DNA from: Helicostylum pulchrum
Lineage: Eukaryota; Mucoromycota; Mucoromycetes; Mucorales; Mucoraceae
Direction: 5' to 3'
NCBI GenBank assembly: GCA_025677825.1
Contig: JAIXMO010000036.1
Location: 1-64,000, forward strand
DNA: 64,000 nt
Positions 46,891 to 57,358 of this stretch are shown here, one piece after another. Within the stretch, counting starts at the first letter, position 1. The number at the start of each line of letters is the position of its first letter. The notes beneath the pieces were generated by a model that was given only the letters and a program-made list of their open reading frames with translations, was not told where the DNA came from and did no database searches. The translations under genes and the position numbers were made by a program.

Positions 46891-47826
46891 CGCCTTGGGC
46901 TGTAAAATAACTCTTGGTTCCTCGATGCTTGTCGTTTATTGGCTAAATTACCTTTTTCCGAGTGCTGTAATCTGTTTTGCACAGTGTATCATAAGATTCA
47001 AAGTACGTGTGATAAATAAGGGGATACATGGTTTCGAGACAGTGACATTTTGTAAATTATAAGGCTGTATTTTAAGCTTGGCTTTATAGACACTTTGCGA
47101 ATAGGAGCATATATAGTTCTATATGTCTTTATATTGTTCTTCATTACCATAATTAAAGTATGATATTGATCTAATCACACACAATAAATCCTGATGGAAT
47201 CGTGCACTTAATTTACATTATCGAGGTCTGTAGGTCTGGAAGACCGAGAAATTACTATTTCAAAACTAATTTTCGTGGCATACTCTTTAATAGAGAGTAT
47301 TTTGCGGCGTTTTTAGAGCTATTCTGTAGAGGAGTAGAGCTTTTAAAAGTTTTGTATTCGTTTTATTATCTTAACAAGAAAAAATATTTGGTAGGTTTTA
47401 CATGGTCTTTTTTTTAAGAAGCTAAATTTTTTCTGGCCGCAGGCTACCCGATCCAAACATAGCCTATGTACACTACCTGTGGCGCGAAAAATTTAGGCTG
47501 TGGTCAACATAATATTCACGGTAAGGATATCATATTAAGCTAATGATCTCTCCAACTCTTTCTATCTTATAGGAAGTGCTAAATATTGAATGCAATAGCT
47601 TATATTTTCTGTATACGAGGTTAATTTCTCCGTCCATTATCTCGTCAATAAAGTGTCCTTAACCATTCTCAAATGTAGTTTTTCTTATAACTAACTGACA
47701 AATAAAAAGAATAAACTACGAATTGAGTAACGAAAAAATGCAAATATATAAGGATTATAGAGTATAATAAGGGTATTATGTACATTATATGTATACATGT
47801 ATATAAAAAAAGGATAGGTGTTTTCT

Positions 47827-48394
47827 TCAATCTTTGTTCTTTGCTTGTTTTCGTTCTAAAAATCGTTCTCGATAAGTTTTCTTTGGAACAAGTATAGGTT
47901 CTATATCAGAATGAACAAATGATTTTAATGTAGACTATATAAAAGAGAGAGAGCATATTAGATATTTAATCATAATCAAAAGGATATTTCTTTTTACTTT
48001 GCGAGCTTTATCTAGTGTAAATTGACTAGGCATCATTGGTAAATTCAATAAGGTATCATGCCATCGTTTCTAAAGACCAGTTAAAAAAAAAATCACACTT
48101 GTGTAAATTCACATATATATTTACCTGGGTCTTTGCTTTATTTTGTTCTTCTTTTTCTTTTGCTGCTTTTTTAGTCAACTCAATCAGCTTGAACTTTTCC
48201 TCACGTTCTTCCCATAACTCCTTTTGTTTTTGATACTTTTGCTTTTCCAACACTTGGTCAGTTACAGACGGTACTGCAACTGACTCCTTTGGTTGATTTT
48301 TCTCTGCATTCAATTGTCTTTTTTGCCGTCTCTTTTCAACCTTCTTCTTCTTTCGAAACTGCCACCTTTTCAGTCTAATTTCATCCACTGGCAT
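47827..48394 (-). CDS. Small basic coiled-coil protein, function unknown
   Basis: Three exons (48394-48125, 48069-47998, 47934-47827) give 149 residues; junctions are in phase with GT-AG ends. It is Lys/Arg/Glu-rich throughout: RLKRWQFRKKKKVEKRRQKR, then a long charged helix (KQKYQKQKELWEEREEKF) and a conserved-looking tail (KRWHDTLLNLPMMPSQFTLD, VPKKTYRERFLERKQA). Composition suggests a nuclear or nucleolar/RNP-associated factor, which is inference only. The start codon at 48394 follows a pyrimidine-poor leader and may not be the first. It shares a 169-base divergent promoter with RPL5. Confidence 0.6.
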
Positions 48395-48563
48395 TGACAC
48401 AAGAAAAAGAAGAAAAAAAAAAAAAGAGTAAATAAAAAATAAGAAAAAAAAAAATGTGACAGTTTTTAAAACCAAAAATGGCAGAGGAGTTTCATTCCAA
48501 GAATATGGTCAAAGAAACTTTGCCGAAATTATGAAATCCTTCCTTTACATAGCAACGTCGAAC

Positions 48564-49802
48564 AATGGTATGTAATTAGATCACTACAAAGGCTTTCGAT
48601 ATATACACACACCATTGATACACATTGCATTCTATAATTCAATGGATGGATGGATGTATTTTATATGATTTTTTTTTTTGTAAAAAAAAATATACGGAAG
48701 CCTTTTTTTAAAATCGCGAAAATGTTGAATGTACTAAACTCTTGTAATTTTACTTAGCCTTTCGTCAAGCAACAAAAGAACAAGGCTTACTTCAAGCGTT
48801 ACCAAGTCAAGTATCGTAGAAGAAGAGGTACAGTAGAATATTTTTTAAAAAAGCAACAAAAGAAAAAAGAGAGAGAAAGAGAATAAAAGAGTTATAGAAT
48901 CGACCCTTTAATGGAAACATGTATAACGCGACAACTTTTTTTTCTCTTGCACACAAAAGAACGAATTACTAAACTACAAATTTAATTTAATAGAGGGTAA
49001 GACCGATTACTATGCTCGTAAGAGACTTGTCGTTCAAGCCAAGAACAAGTACAACTCTCCCAAGTACAGACTTGTTGTCCGTTTCACCAACAAGGATATC
49101 GTTTGTCAAATCATCTACGCCAAGCTCCAAGGTGATTTCGTTCTCTCTGCTGCCTATGCTCATGAACTTCCCCGTTACGGTGTTAAGGGTGGTTTGACCA
49201 ACTGGGCCTCCGCCTATGCTACCGGTCTTCTCCTTGCCCGTCGTACTCTTGCCAAGCTTGGTCTTGCTGATAAGTACGAAGGTTTCGCTGAGCCCGATGG
49301 TACCGTTCAACAAATCGAAGCCGCTGAGGATGCTCCCCGTCCTTTCAAGGCTTTCCTCGATGTCGGTCTCGCTCGTACCTCTACTGGTGCCCGTGTTTTC
49401 GGTGCCATGAAGGGTGCCTCCGATGGTGGTATCTTCGTTCCCCATAACGGTAACCGTTTCCCCGGTTTCGATTTGGAGACCAAGACCAACGATGATGAAC
49501 TCCTCCGTAACTACATCTACGGTGTCCACGTCGCTGAGTACATGGAATACCTCGAAGAAGAAGATGAGGAACGTTACAAGAAGCAATTCGCTACCTTCAT
49601 CAAGAACGGTGTTACCTCTGACAAGGTTGAAGATATGTACACTGAAGCTCATGAGGCTATCCGTGCCGATCCCTCTGCCAAGCTCGCTGAGAAGAAGGGT
49701 AAGCCCGCTAAGCCTTACCGTCGTCTCATCGCTCTTAACAAGAAGCAAAGACTTGCCAAGATCAACGATGCCAAGGCTATTTTCGAAGCTTCCAGAGCTT
49801 AG
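48564..49802 (+). CDS. RPL5: 60S ribosomal protein L5 (uL18)
   Basis: Three exons: the start codon alone (48564-48566), 48758-48827 and 48994-49802, giving 293 residues. Recognisable parts are [88 protein letters not shown] and [17 protein letters not shown]. It binds 5S rRNA in the large subunit. Codon use is far more biased to C-ending codons (GCC, CTC, TTC) than in neighbours, as expected for very high expression. Exon 1 is assigned because CCT-TTC-GTC follows a strong acceptor, and ATG followed at once by GTATGT is the nearest upstream start. Confidence 0.92.
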
Positions 49803-49908
49803 TTGCTATTCTTTTTTTAATAAAAAAAAAAAATCCTTCCAGGTTTTTTTTGTTGTACATTTTATGTCGTTTTTATGTTTTCTCTTAGTGTTTTATAGTT
49901 TGTTAACA

Positions 49909-51179
49909 ATGGAGTCGTCACAAACAAGTTTAAAAACGCATGTACGCTTTTGATTTTTATTATTTATCTTTTTCTTTTTTATTTCAACTGTAATATACTA
50001 TGAACTACTTGTTTTATTTCTACGAGGCGATCCAAGATGACGAGAAAGATACGGTTCCAGAAACCCAGGAACCATATTATGTGCAATGTCAATGGTTTAA
50101 CGAGACTCTTGATCTAGACCAAGAGACGACCGAGAACCCAGACTATTGTTTATTAACTGTAACTGACCTCGCCAACTACTGGCAAATAACAAGTAAATAT
50201 ATATATTCTTTTATTTGCTGATTAAAAAAAAAAACCGCTAAATACTATATAATGTAGTTACTAGAGACATGTTGATTGAAAAGTTTCCGCCGAGCAATTG
50301 TTTAATTCACAAGTTTCGAAATAAAGTATTGCGTCTTAGTTTACAAGGCTCTCAGTGGATTCACGGGCATCAAATACAATGGGCTATAGTGATAAAAAAT
50401 GATGACCAGATAGAGGTAAAGTATCATTTCACGTTTAACTTGGATACGCGTAATTTACAAATCTTTTGACTAGATGAAACTAAGAGTTCACTACTTTGAC
50501 TCGATTTATGGAATTGCAGGTTCAGTTAATATGGATAAATTATCTGATGAAAGGAAATCCGAATTAAACAAAGCATGGTATAAAAATTCTGCTATAGCTT
50601 CTCGTAAATCAAATGTAAAAAATAAAATAAAAAATATCTATCTTGTATTTTTTAACAAAGTTTACTTTACAGGAAACTGAAGAGGCACTAAATATTCGTC
50701 ATAAAGATATACAAGATATCAATCAAAAATTACGAGACGCTTTAGAATCATTAAAGAAAGAGTCAATTGAATCTAGATTGACTCTTTTTTCTAATTTTAG
50801 TAAAGTACTCAACGCTAAAAAAGAGAGAATTGTAGAATTAGCATGTCAAGTAGATTATCTAAATAAACGTAAACGAGAAGACAACGATGAAGACAATGAC
50901 GATACGAGATCACGAAAAAAAATTTCGTCTGCACAAATAGAAGAATCATTTCCACAAGTAGTGGAGCCTATACAACAATCGCAAACAAACCTGATAAAAC
51001 AAGAAGAATTATCTCAATCTCAATTTTCGCAATCATCCCAATCATCACATATACCCAAGAATATCATCAATTTAAGCATGTCTGATTCTGAAGAAGAATA
51101 CAATGACGAAGAAGAAGAGGAAGAGGACGAATTCGAAGCACTGTTCAATAAATCCAAAACAAAAAAATTCGACTTTTAA
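49909..51179 (+). CDS. XRCC4: XRCC4-like non-homologous end-joining factor
   Basis: Five exons (49909-49941, 50027-50192, 50258-50415, 50474-50614, 50673-51179) give 334 residues, very near human XRCC4 length. A beta-rich head is followed by a long coiled coil (about 168-240) containing SRLTLFSNFSKVLNAKKERI, which matches the XRCC4 RFILVLNEKK pattern, then a basic/acidic Ser-rich tail. XRCC4 (Lif1 in yeast) holds DNA ligase IV at double-strand breaks. The first exon uses the ATG at 49909 (MESSQTSLKTH) and a GTACGC donor; a start at 50000 is also open. The extreme C-terminus, NKSKTKKFDF, is basic then aromatic, like a Ku-binding motif. It lies tail-to-tail with EMC10. Confidence 0.78.
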
Positions 51180-51247
51180 AAAAAAACACCCTTTTCCTTC
51201 ATATACGTATATTGTAAAATAAATATCTATACAAACATAACTACTTA

Positions 51248-52206
51248 TTATCTTCTCGCAGCAGCAGCGGAAGGAGCAGCAGTAGCAGGAGGCTCGGGAA
51301 CAGCAATTAAATTCATGAGTAAGAAACCGCCACCGAGAATCATGTACCAATACTTTTGAAAGAATGTCTTTTCTTCAATTTCTTTTTCATCGGGTACTTG
51401 ATCATTTACTGAACTTGCTACTTTAGACTTTGGTAAAGCCTTCTTTTGAGATCCAAAATTACCAATTAAAGGTCTACTCATTTTCAATAAAATAAAAGTT
51501 AGCTATTTTTACAAGAAATAAAAGGATAAAGTCTTTACTTGGGTGCAGTAACAGGTGTAACTACAATAACTGTCGTATTAAAAGCCTTGGTTGTAATGGG
51601 ATACTACAAAAAGCGAATTAATAAAAATAACCCTTCTCTTTTCTCTTTTTTTTTTACTTCAGTATTTTCTTGACAATAATTCGATTCGGGATAATAAGAG
51701 AAATAATAAAACTGGTTATCCTCGTCCAAATTTAAAATAAACTCATCATGCCAATTACTTGCAACCATTTGACACTGTATATATAAAAAAAGTCATTAAC
51801 AAAACGTACAACTCTTTCTCTTTCTCTTTCTCTCTCTTTTTTTTTTTTTAAAAAAAAAAAACTACTTGCCATTTTAACCGATGATAAAACGACCTTTCCA
51901 GTTCTTTCATCTCTAACCTTGATTTGATAAAAATCATCTTTGGAACTAAATTCGACAATCTCGTTACTAGCAGGGATATATTCTGGTACACCAGGAAGTC
52001 CAATAATTTCACCTCGTTTAATGTACTCGCCATTCTTTTGATGAAACACGGTTAATGTAGTTGAAGTTGTCTACGTATAAAAAACTTAGATTGATATGCA
52101 AAATGTAATTATTTCTTTTCTTGTATACCTCTACTTGCGCCAAAGTGACTTGACAAGCAAGTGCTAATAAAGATAACAATAGTAATGTAATAGATGAACG
52201 CGACAT
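51248..52206 (-). CDS. EMC10: ER membrane protein complex subunit 10
   Basis: Five exons (52206-52129, 52070-51870, 51774-51658, 51603-51539, 51473-51248) give 228 residues. A signal peptide (about 1-23) is followed by a luminal beta domain (LTVFHQKNGEYIKRGEI, ASNWHDEFILNLDEDNQFYY). A conserved FFQKYWYMILGGGFLLMNL membrane segment near the C-terminus matches the human SFFAKYWMYI motif. EMC inserts and stabilises membrane proteins in the ER. Intron 2 (51775-51869) works only with a GC donor (GCAAGT), joining VKM to CQMVASNW. It is head-to-head with the KPTN-like gene (190 bases). Confidence 0.85.
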
Positions 52207-52396
52207 TTCTAGAATATCGTCTTAAGAAAACTGGTTTATTCAAATGTATCTTTTTTTTTTTTTTTTTTTTTTACCTTTTTTGTTTCTATATTATCAGAAG
52301 AAGAGCAGAAAAAAAAAAGGTTTTTTTGAAATATATTTCACTTTCTTGCGCGTGGTTTCAATACCTTTCTTTTTTTTTTAGAATAGCAAACAAAAA

Positions 52397-54464
52397 ATGA
52401 CATTTGGAGATCTTTCTTTAACTGACGACGATTCATTATTCCGTGAAACACATTACGCACGCTATGGATTTGAAAGAACGTAAAAGAAAAAAAAAAACTT
52501 TAAGCAGCATTTCTAATAAACAACCAATTTTGCTCATCACATGTAAATTGTAGGAATATTTTCGGTCTAGTTACACTTGATTCGAGATTATTAACTTACA
52601 TGGACAGACCTGATGAATTTCCTTCAACTCGGTTTGATAAATTACCTACAGTTCCTGTACCTGAATATACCAAACGTATATAAACAACTGTTCCTTTTAA
52701 ATACAGGAAACTAAATTTTTATTTTTTTGGTGGTAGCTCTATCAAAACCAGTTCGACATTTCATTGCTGCATCATCTTCTGAACTCACTGCATTTATATC
52801 TCGTGACGGATACTGGAACTGTCTTTGCATTACTTTAGGTTTAGAAGCCGGTAAAATATCACACTTGCAAAAATAAAAAATAAATAAAAAATAGTTAGCA
52901 TAAAACTAAAAATAAAATTGGATAGGTAAATCGGAAGTGATTGCCATTGATGCAGTAGAAGAAACTTGTGATGATAAAATCAAATTATTAATAGCATTAG
53001 CTGTAGCAGAGGTAATACAAAAGGGTCATACTTGATTTTCGTTTGTTTTTAACAAAAGATTTTTTTTTAATAGAAGACGGAAGAGGATAGTGAAGAATTA
53101 TCGTATAGTCTAAGAATTTATGGTAATACTTCAGATACAAAACCTTTTTTGGAACAAGCATTGTTTTCAATAGGTGATTCTAGTCAAATTTTACAGTTGA
53201 ATGCAGCTCCTATGCAAATATCTCATGTGCAGTAAAGTATACTGATCTAGATCTTTTCCGTTGCTGTTGTTGATTACTTATAATTATGTAGGATCAATTA
53301 TGAGGGTAGATTACAAACTGCTTTTTTACTGACTTCAATGGACGGTATTATTCATCTCTATGTCCAGGTAACTTTTTTCTTTAAACAAAGGCGTACATAC
53401 TAAATATATATATATATATATATGTATATAATGCTAGAGCTCTCAAACAAAACTATTTACTGAACTATCGTCTTCCGCATTCTTTCCCTTATTGGGAGCA
53501 ATATCAAATCACCGTACAAAGTAAATGCATACAAAAAAATAAAAATAAAAAATAGTAACGCACTACTAAAAAAATACTATGTGTAGCATTTTATTCATGC
53601 ACATATTGGATCAACCCAACGGAAATCGAGTGATTTGTGCTGGAGGTCAAGATGGGGAGATATTTCTTGGATTTTACAACAAAGTTGGAAAAGAAACCAA
53701 ATCACACGCTATAAGAATATTCAGTCCTATCACTTCTGTACTAATTTTTCAACCTAGAGCTTCTAACGCAAGTAATGTACACGCCCAAAACAGAACAAAA
53801 ATAAATAAAAAATTAACGCCTTTTTCTCTTTTCTCAAGCTCGCGCTGATGATGAATTACACGTTGTTGTAACGTGTGCAATTGAACAAGCTATTGTTTAC
53901 AGATCAATTGAAACTGATGGACTATCAACTAGTAGAACCTTACCATTATCAGGTAACTTTGATAGTGTATTATGCTCTCATGTAATGGATGTAGATTGGG
54001 ACGGAGAAAAAGAAATTTTAATTGGTACCTACGGTAGACAAGTATTAATTTATAAACAAGGTATTGTTAAAAAAAAAAAAAAAAACTTTTTCGTTCTATT
54101 TTTTTTAAAAAAAAACTTGTGCTATGGTAGTGGCTGGCACACAAGTCTATGCAGTATTGTGGCGTAGACAATTTGCATATCCAATTTATCGTATCACCCA
54201 TCTTGATTTAAACCGAGATGGTTTAGATGAATTGATAGTTAGTACAATGTATGGTGTTCATATCTTTCAGGTAAATTAATAATTAAAAAGAAAAGTAGAT
54301 TTTTTTTTAATATCTATACATAGCCAAATATGAAGAAGGCAAGAGAAAGGTTACTTGAAGTTCTACAATATGTAGAAGCATCTAAGCGACAAAAATACGA
54401 ATTATTAATTGAATGGCAACGTCAAAAAGAGCTTGAAAAGTCAATTGTATTTGAATCACAATAA
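52397..54464 (+). CDS. KPTN: Kaptin (KPTN)-like protein, putative KICSTOR-type component
   Basis: Eleven exons (52397-52479, 52554-52675, 52737-52850, 52926-53011, 53074-53231, 53292-53367, 53438-53520, 53587-53771, 53839-54060, 54131-54270, 54324-54464) give 469 residues; human kaptin is slightly shorter. Shared landmarks in order are an N-terminal TNIFGL segment, LQTAFLLTSMDGIIHLYVQ, AGGQDGEIFLG, FSPITSVLIFQPRA, then FDSVLCSHVMDVDWDGEKEI (about 343-362) and LDLNRDGLDELIVSTMYGVH. The last two carry FG-GAP-like DXDXDG loops of a propeller. In animals KPTN, with ITFG2, SZT2 and C12orf66, recruits GATOR1 to lysosomes and restrains mTORC1. Function in a fungus is inference. Confidence 0.82.
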
Positions 54465-54499
54465 ATAAAAAATAAATAATATATATATATGCATCTTTT

Positions 54500-57116
54500 T
54501 TAGCAGCACGTAAAATAAGTTCTACTTTTTACAACTTGAATAGTTTCAATAATTACAGTTACACGTTTTAACTTTGGTTCCTCCTCCTCATCTGAATCAG
54601 AATCATCGGCATACCCGTCTGATATGTCACCATCACTGTCAAAGGCACGATATCTATTTAAATTCTTTTTCGTCTTCTTTTTCTTTTGCCCAAATAACCC
54701 TCTACCGCCTAAATCCATTGTAAGTCCATTTTTAATTTTATCTTGCCAGCGTTTTTGTTGCTTTTGCTGTCTCTGAAGTTGTTTCAACTGCTGCACACGT
54801 TGATCTAATTCTTGCTCTTCATCTTCATCATGAAATGGTGAACTCACTGTTGAAATAACGTCAAACGAAGTAGAACGTTGCGTGCGTAACCTTCTTGGTT
54901 TTGGTAAGGCATCTGTTATATCTAACGCAGGCGAAGACGGATGACTTGTGCTATTCTGCACGTGTAAATCTCTACTGGTTAACGTCCTTTCGTCGTACTC
55001 GATCAAAATTTCTTCTTGATTAATCACCACTCTTTGCATAGCAACTAAATCAACAGGTCCAGCAGACGGGTCCTTTAAAGTACGTACAATATTATATCCT
55101 TGTCCCTTTAATACTGCCATTTGCTTTTGAAACATCTTTTCATCAAAATCGTCATCCATTTCAAATAAAGATCTCATCTCTCGTACTGTCTCTCGCCACC
55201 ATAACGGGTCAGATAAGATGGTTAAGAATTGTTTACGAGTTGCTTCTGTAAAGGGTCGATTGACAAGCGCGTCAGGCATAGCCATCCATCCGTAAGGGTA
55301 TGATCTCCATTGATCCGGGTGTTTATACGGGAATGCTAGCCCGTTATCAATTGCTGCTACGTGAATATGTCCTCTATTAGAATTGGATTTGTGGTTATGT
55401 GATTGTTCATCTGCACTTAGACTACTTGATGAGCTATTATTATGTTTATGGGTCTTTGCAGGAGGACAATACTTTACCATCCAATTATCCAGTCCGCGAT
55501 CTTAAAAAGTTTTTTTTTTAAAGGTAAGGAGGGAACACAAATAAAATGTTTTTTTTTCTATACCTGTGTTACGAATAAGATAGTCTAAAATAACCAATTG
55601 TTCAAATTCACGTTTAAATTGATTTTGCAATTGATAACTCCACTTAAACTGATGTTTGTTGTTATTCTCATCTGACTTTTTTGATTGTTGTTGTTGCTGC
55701 TGTTGTTGCTGTTGCTGTTTAGGGGGATAGTGATGTGTAGAAGAGTTTGATACATTTGCTACGTGTGTATGATCACTGTCATCTTCATAATGATACAGCA
55801 CTGTACCATCTTCATCATTGGTATCCATAACTCCGCCACTGCCAAGACAACCGCCCCAAACTGATTTTTTCTGCAAGTTGTGATCGGACCCATCTTCCGA
55901 GTACGGATTATCTCTAAAGAACACCGTAGCATCTTTATAATTTGTTAAAAAGCACTGGAAGCTACCAATCTTGGGTGGGAGCCCGCTTTGAGACCTTCTG
56001 TCTAAATAATCATAATGAAACGAGGAAGAAGATAAATGAATGACATCTGTATAAGGTACAATCATCGTGCCTAATCTTCTATCAATTAATGAAGCAGCTG
56101 CCTCGGATAAATAACCCAAGTTGGGAATTAAACAAGAGCGACCAAAGAAACAAGGGAATAAGTGACGATGGATCCATTTGGTCCATTTCGGGTTTAATCG
56201 ACCGTACGGTTCTTCGTTCTTGGGTTTAAATACACCAACTATTTTACCTGAACTGTTGCGACAAAAATAAGATCCACTGGATCCTTGACTAATACGGGTA
56301 GGTTGCATGTTGTTGTCGATAGCTATACGCACAGACTGTACAATATCGTTAAATCTATCTTCGGTTTCAGGTATAGGGTCCTCAAAGTTCTATTTTTTTA
56401 TTTAATTTTTTTTTAAAAAAAAGAAAAGTAATCCCTCTCCCCTTTCATTTACTTACTCTCTCTTCCTCTCCTTCTTCTTCATTTCTATTTTGATTTGATT
56501 CATATAATGGTGCCATCGTCATCGTATACTGCTTTGGTTGCTGGTCCATTTCCCACTTTACAAACACAGAACAAGTGACTTGATCAGACGGATCAATCTC
56601 CTCGTCCAAAACGGTATCATTGACTGTTGAATTGATATTTGCAGGATGTCTCGTTTCACCTATACCATTCTTTCCTTTAAACCTACGTCTATGTACAATA
56701 GCCCACCCTTGATCGCCCACATTCGAATTTTCATCATACGTCTTTTTTAAATCGGGTATATTACCGTTCTGAAGGTCTGCAATAATGACTGCTGGTAAAG
56801 AAGAAAAGGAAGCTGTAGAAGCCATATCTTTTCGAAACACGATGGGCAGCTTGGTCTGAAAGAAACGACGCGTTGCATCTGGAATATTGGTGGCCGAAAA
56901 AGAAGCTCGAGGTGAATGAGGTGGTGAGGTAGGTACTGGTAAACTTTGTTGTGAAAGCGCCGGAACTACGTTACATTGTCCATGATGGTTGGCTACAAGT
57001 ACTGAATTAGGGTGATGTTGTAGTAACTCATGATGCATCGTATCTTCTTCTTCGTCATGCTGCTCGATACGACTGTATTGTCCATTACCCATAGACAGGT
57101 TTTGGGATTTAAACAT
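54500..57116 (-). CDS. LSB6: Type II phosphatidylinositol 4-kinase (LSB6/PI4K2 family)
   Basis: Three exons (57116-56457, 56389-55564, 55500-54500) give 828 residues, longer than animal PI4K2. The kinase domain begins near 221 with RISQGSSGSYFCRN (nucleotide loop), VGVFKPKNEEPYGRLNPKWT (substrate/ATP Lys), LDYLIRNTDRGLDNWMVKY (catalytic loop) and AAIDNGLAFPYKHPDQWRSY (metal Asp). Inserts include an 11-residue Gln tract and a His/Asn/Ser-rich loop; a Gln/Lys coiled coil and an acidic segment follow. It makes PI4P on endosomal/trans-Golgi and vacuolar membranes. The chain ends TYFTCC, a possible prenylation or palmitoylation site. The stop lies only 35 bases from that of the KPTN-like gene. Confidence 0.92.
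55692..55724 (-). repeat. Gln-codon repeat in the PI4-kinase gene
   Basis: Eleven consecutive Gln codons (mixed CAA/CAG on the coding strand), located in the insert between the lipid-binding part and the catalytic loop, after YPPK. Confidence 0.85.
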
Positions 57117-57242
57117 GAAGAAAAACGATTAAGGAGATAAAAAAAAAAAAAAAGAGAGTGAGAGTGTACATGGAATAAACTTGAGGCGCCCCTTCAACGT
57201 CAAAAAGGAGAGAGGAGGGAGATTCAAGTCCCGTGATATTAT

Positions 57243-57264
57243 CACGTGGAAGTGACGTCATTGG
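57243..57264. promoter_or_regulatory. CACGTG, TGACGTCA and inverted CCAAT cluster in a divergent promoter
   Basis: Within the 242-base gap between PI4K2 and the PP2C fusion gene lie CACGTG (57243-57248), a perfect CRE palindrome TGACGTCA (57253-57260) and ATTGG (57260-57264). Known binders of these cores are bHLH, ATF/CREB bZIP and HAP/NF-Y factors. Three cores within 22 bases is a stronger signal than any alone; actual use is inference. Confidence 0.45.
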
Positions 57265-57358
57265 ACGATTTTTTTTATTACATTGAATATTTTTTTCTTT
57301 TGGACAAGCATTTTGTGTCTATATTAAAATCATTACAGTTAATGTCCTATAATTTATA

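Larger units (their letters stand above)
45580..47826. other. Gene-poor interval with repeats R2 and R3
   Basis: No intact gene. It holds R2 copy B (45905-46435) followed by R3 copy 4 (46627-46890), in the same order and orientation as at 18490-19410. The remaining 900 bases up to the next gene contain no ORF I can support. Confidence 0.5.

Noticed and set aside
48987..49748. Long minus-strand frame opposite RPL5
   Set aside because: Antisense of RPL5; arises from its strong codon bias.
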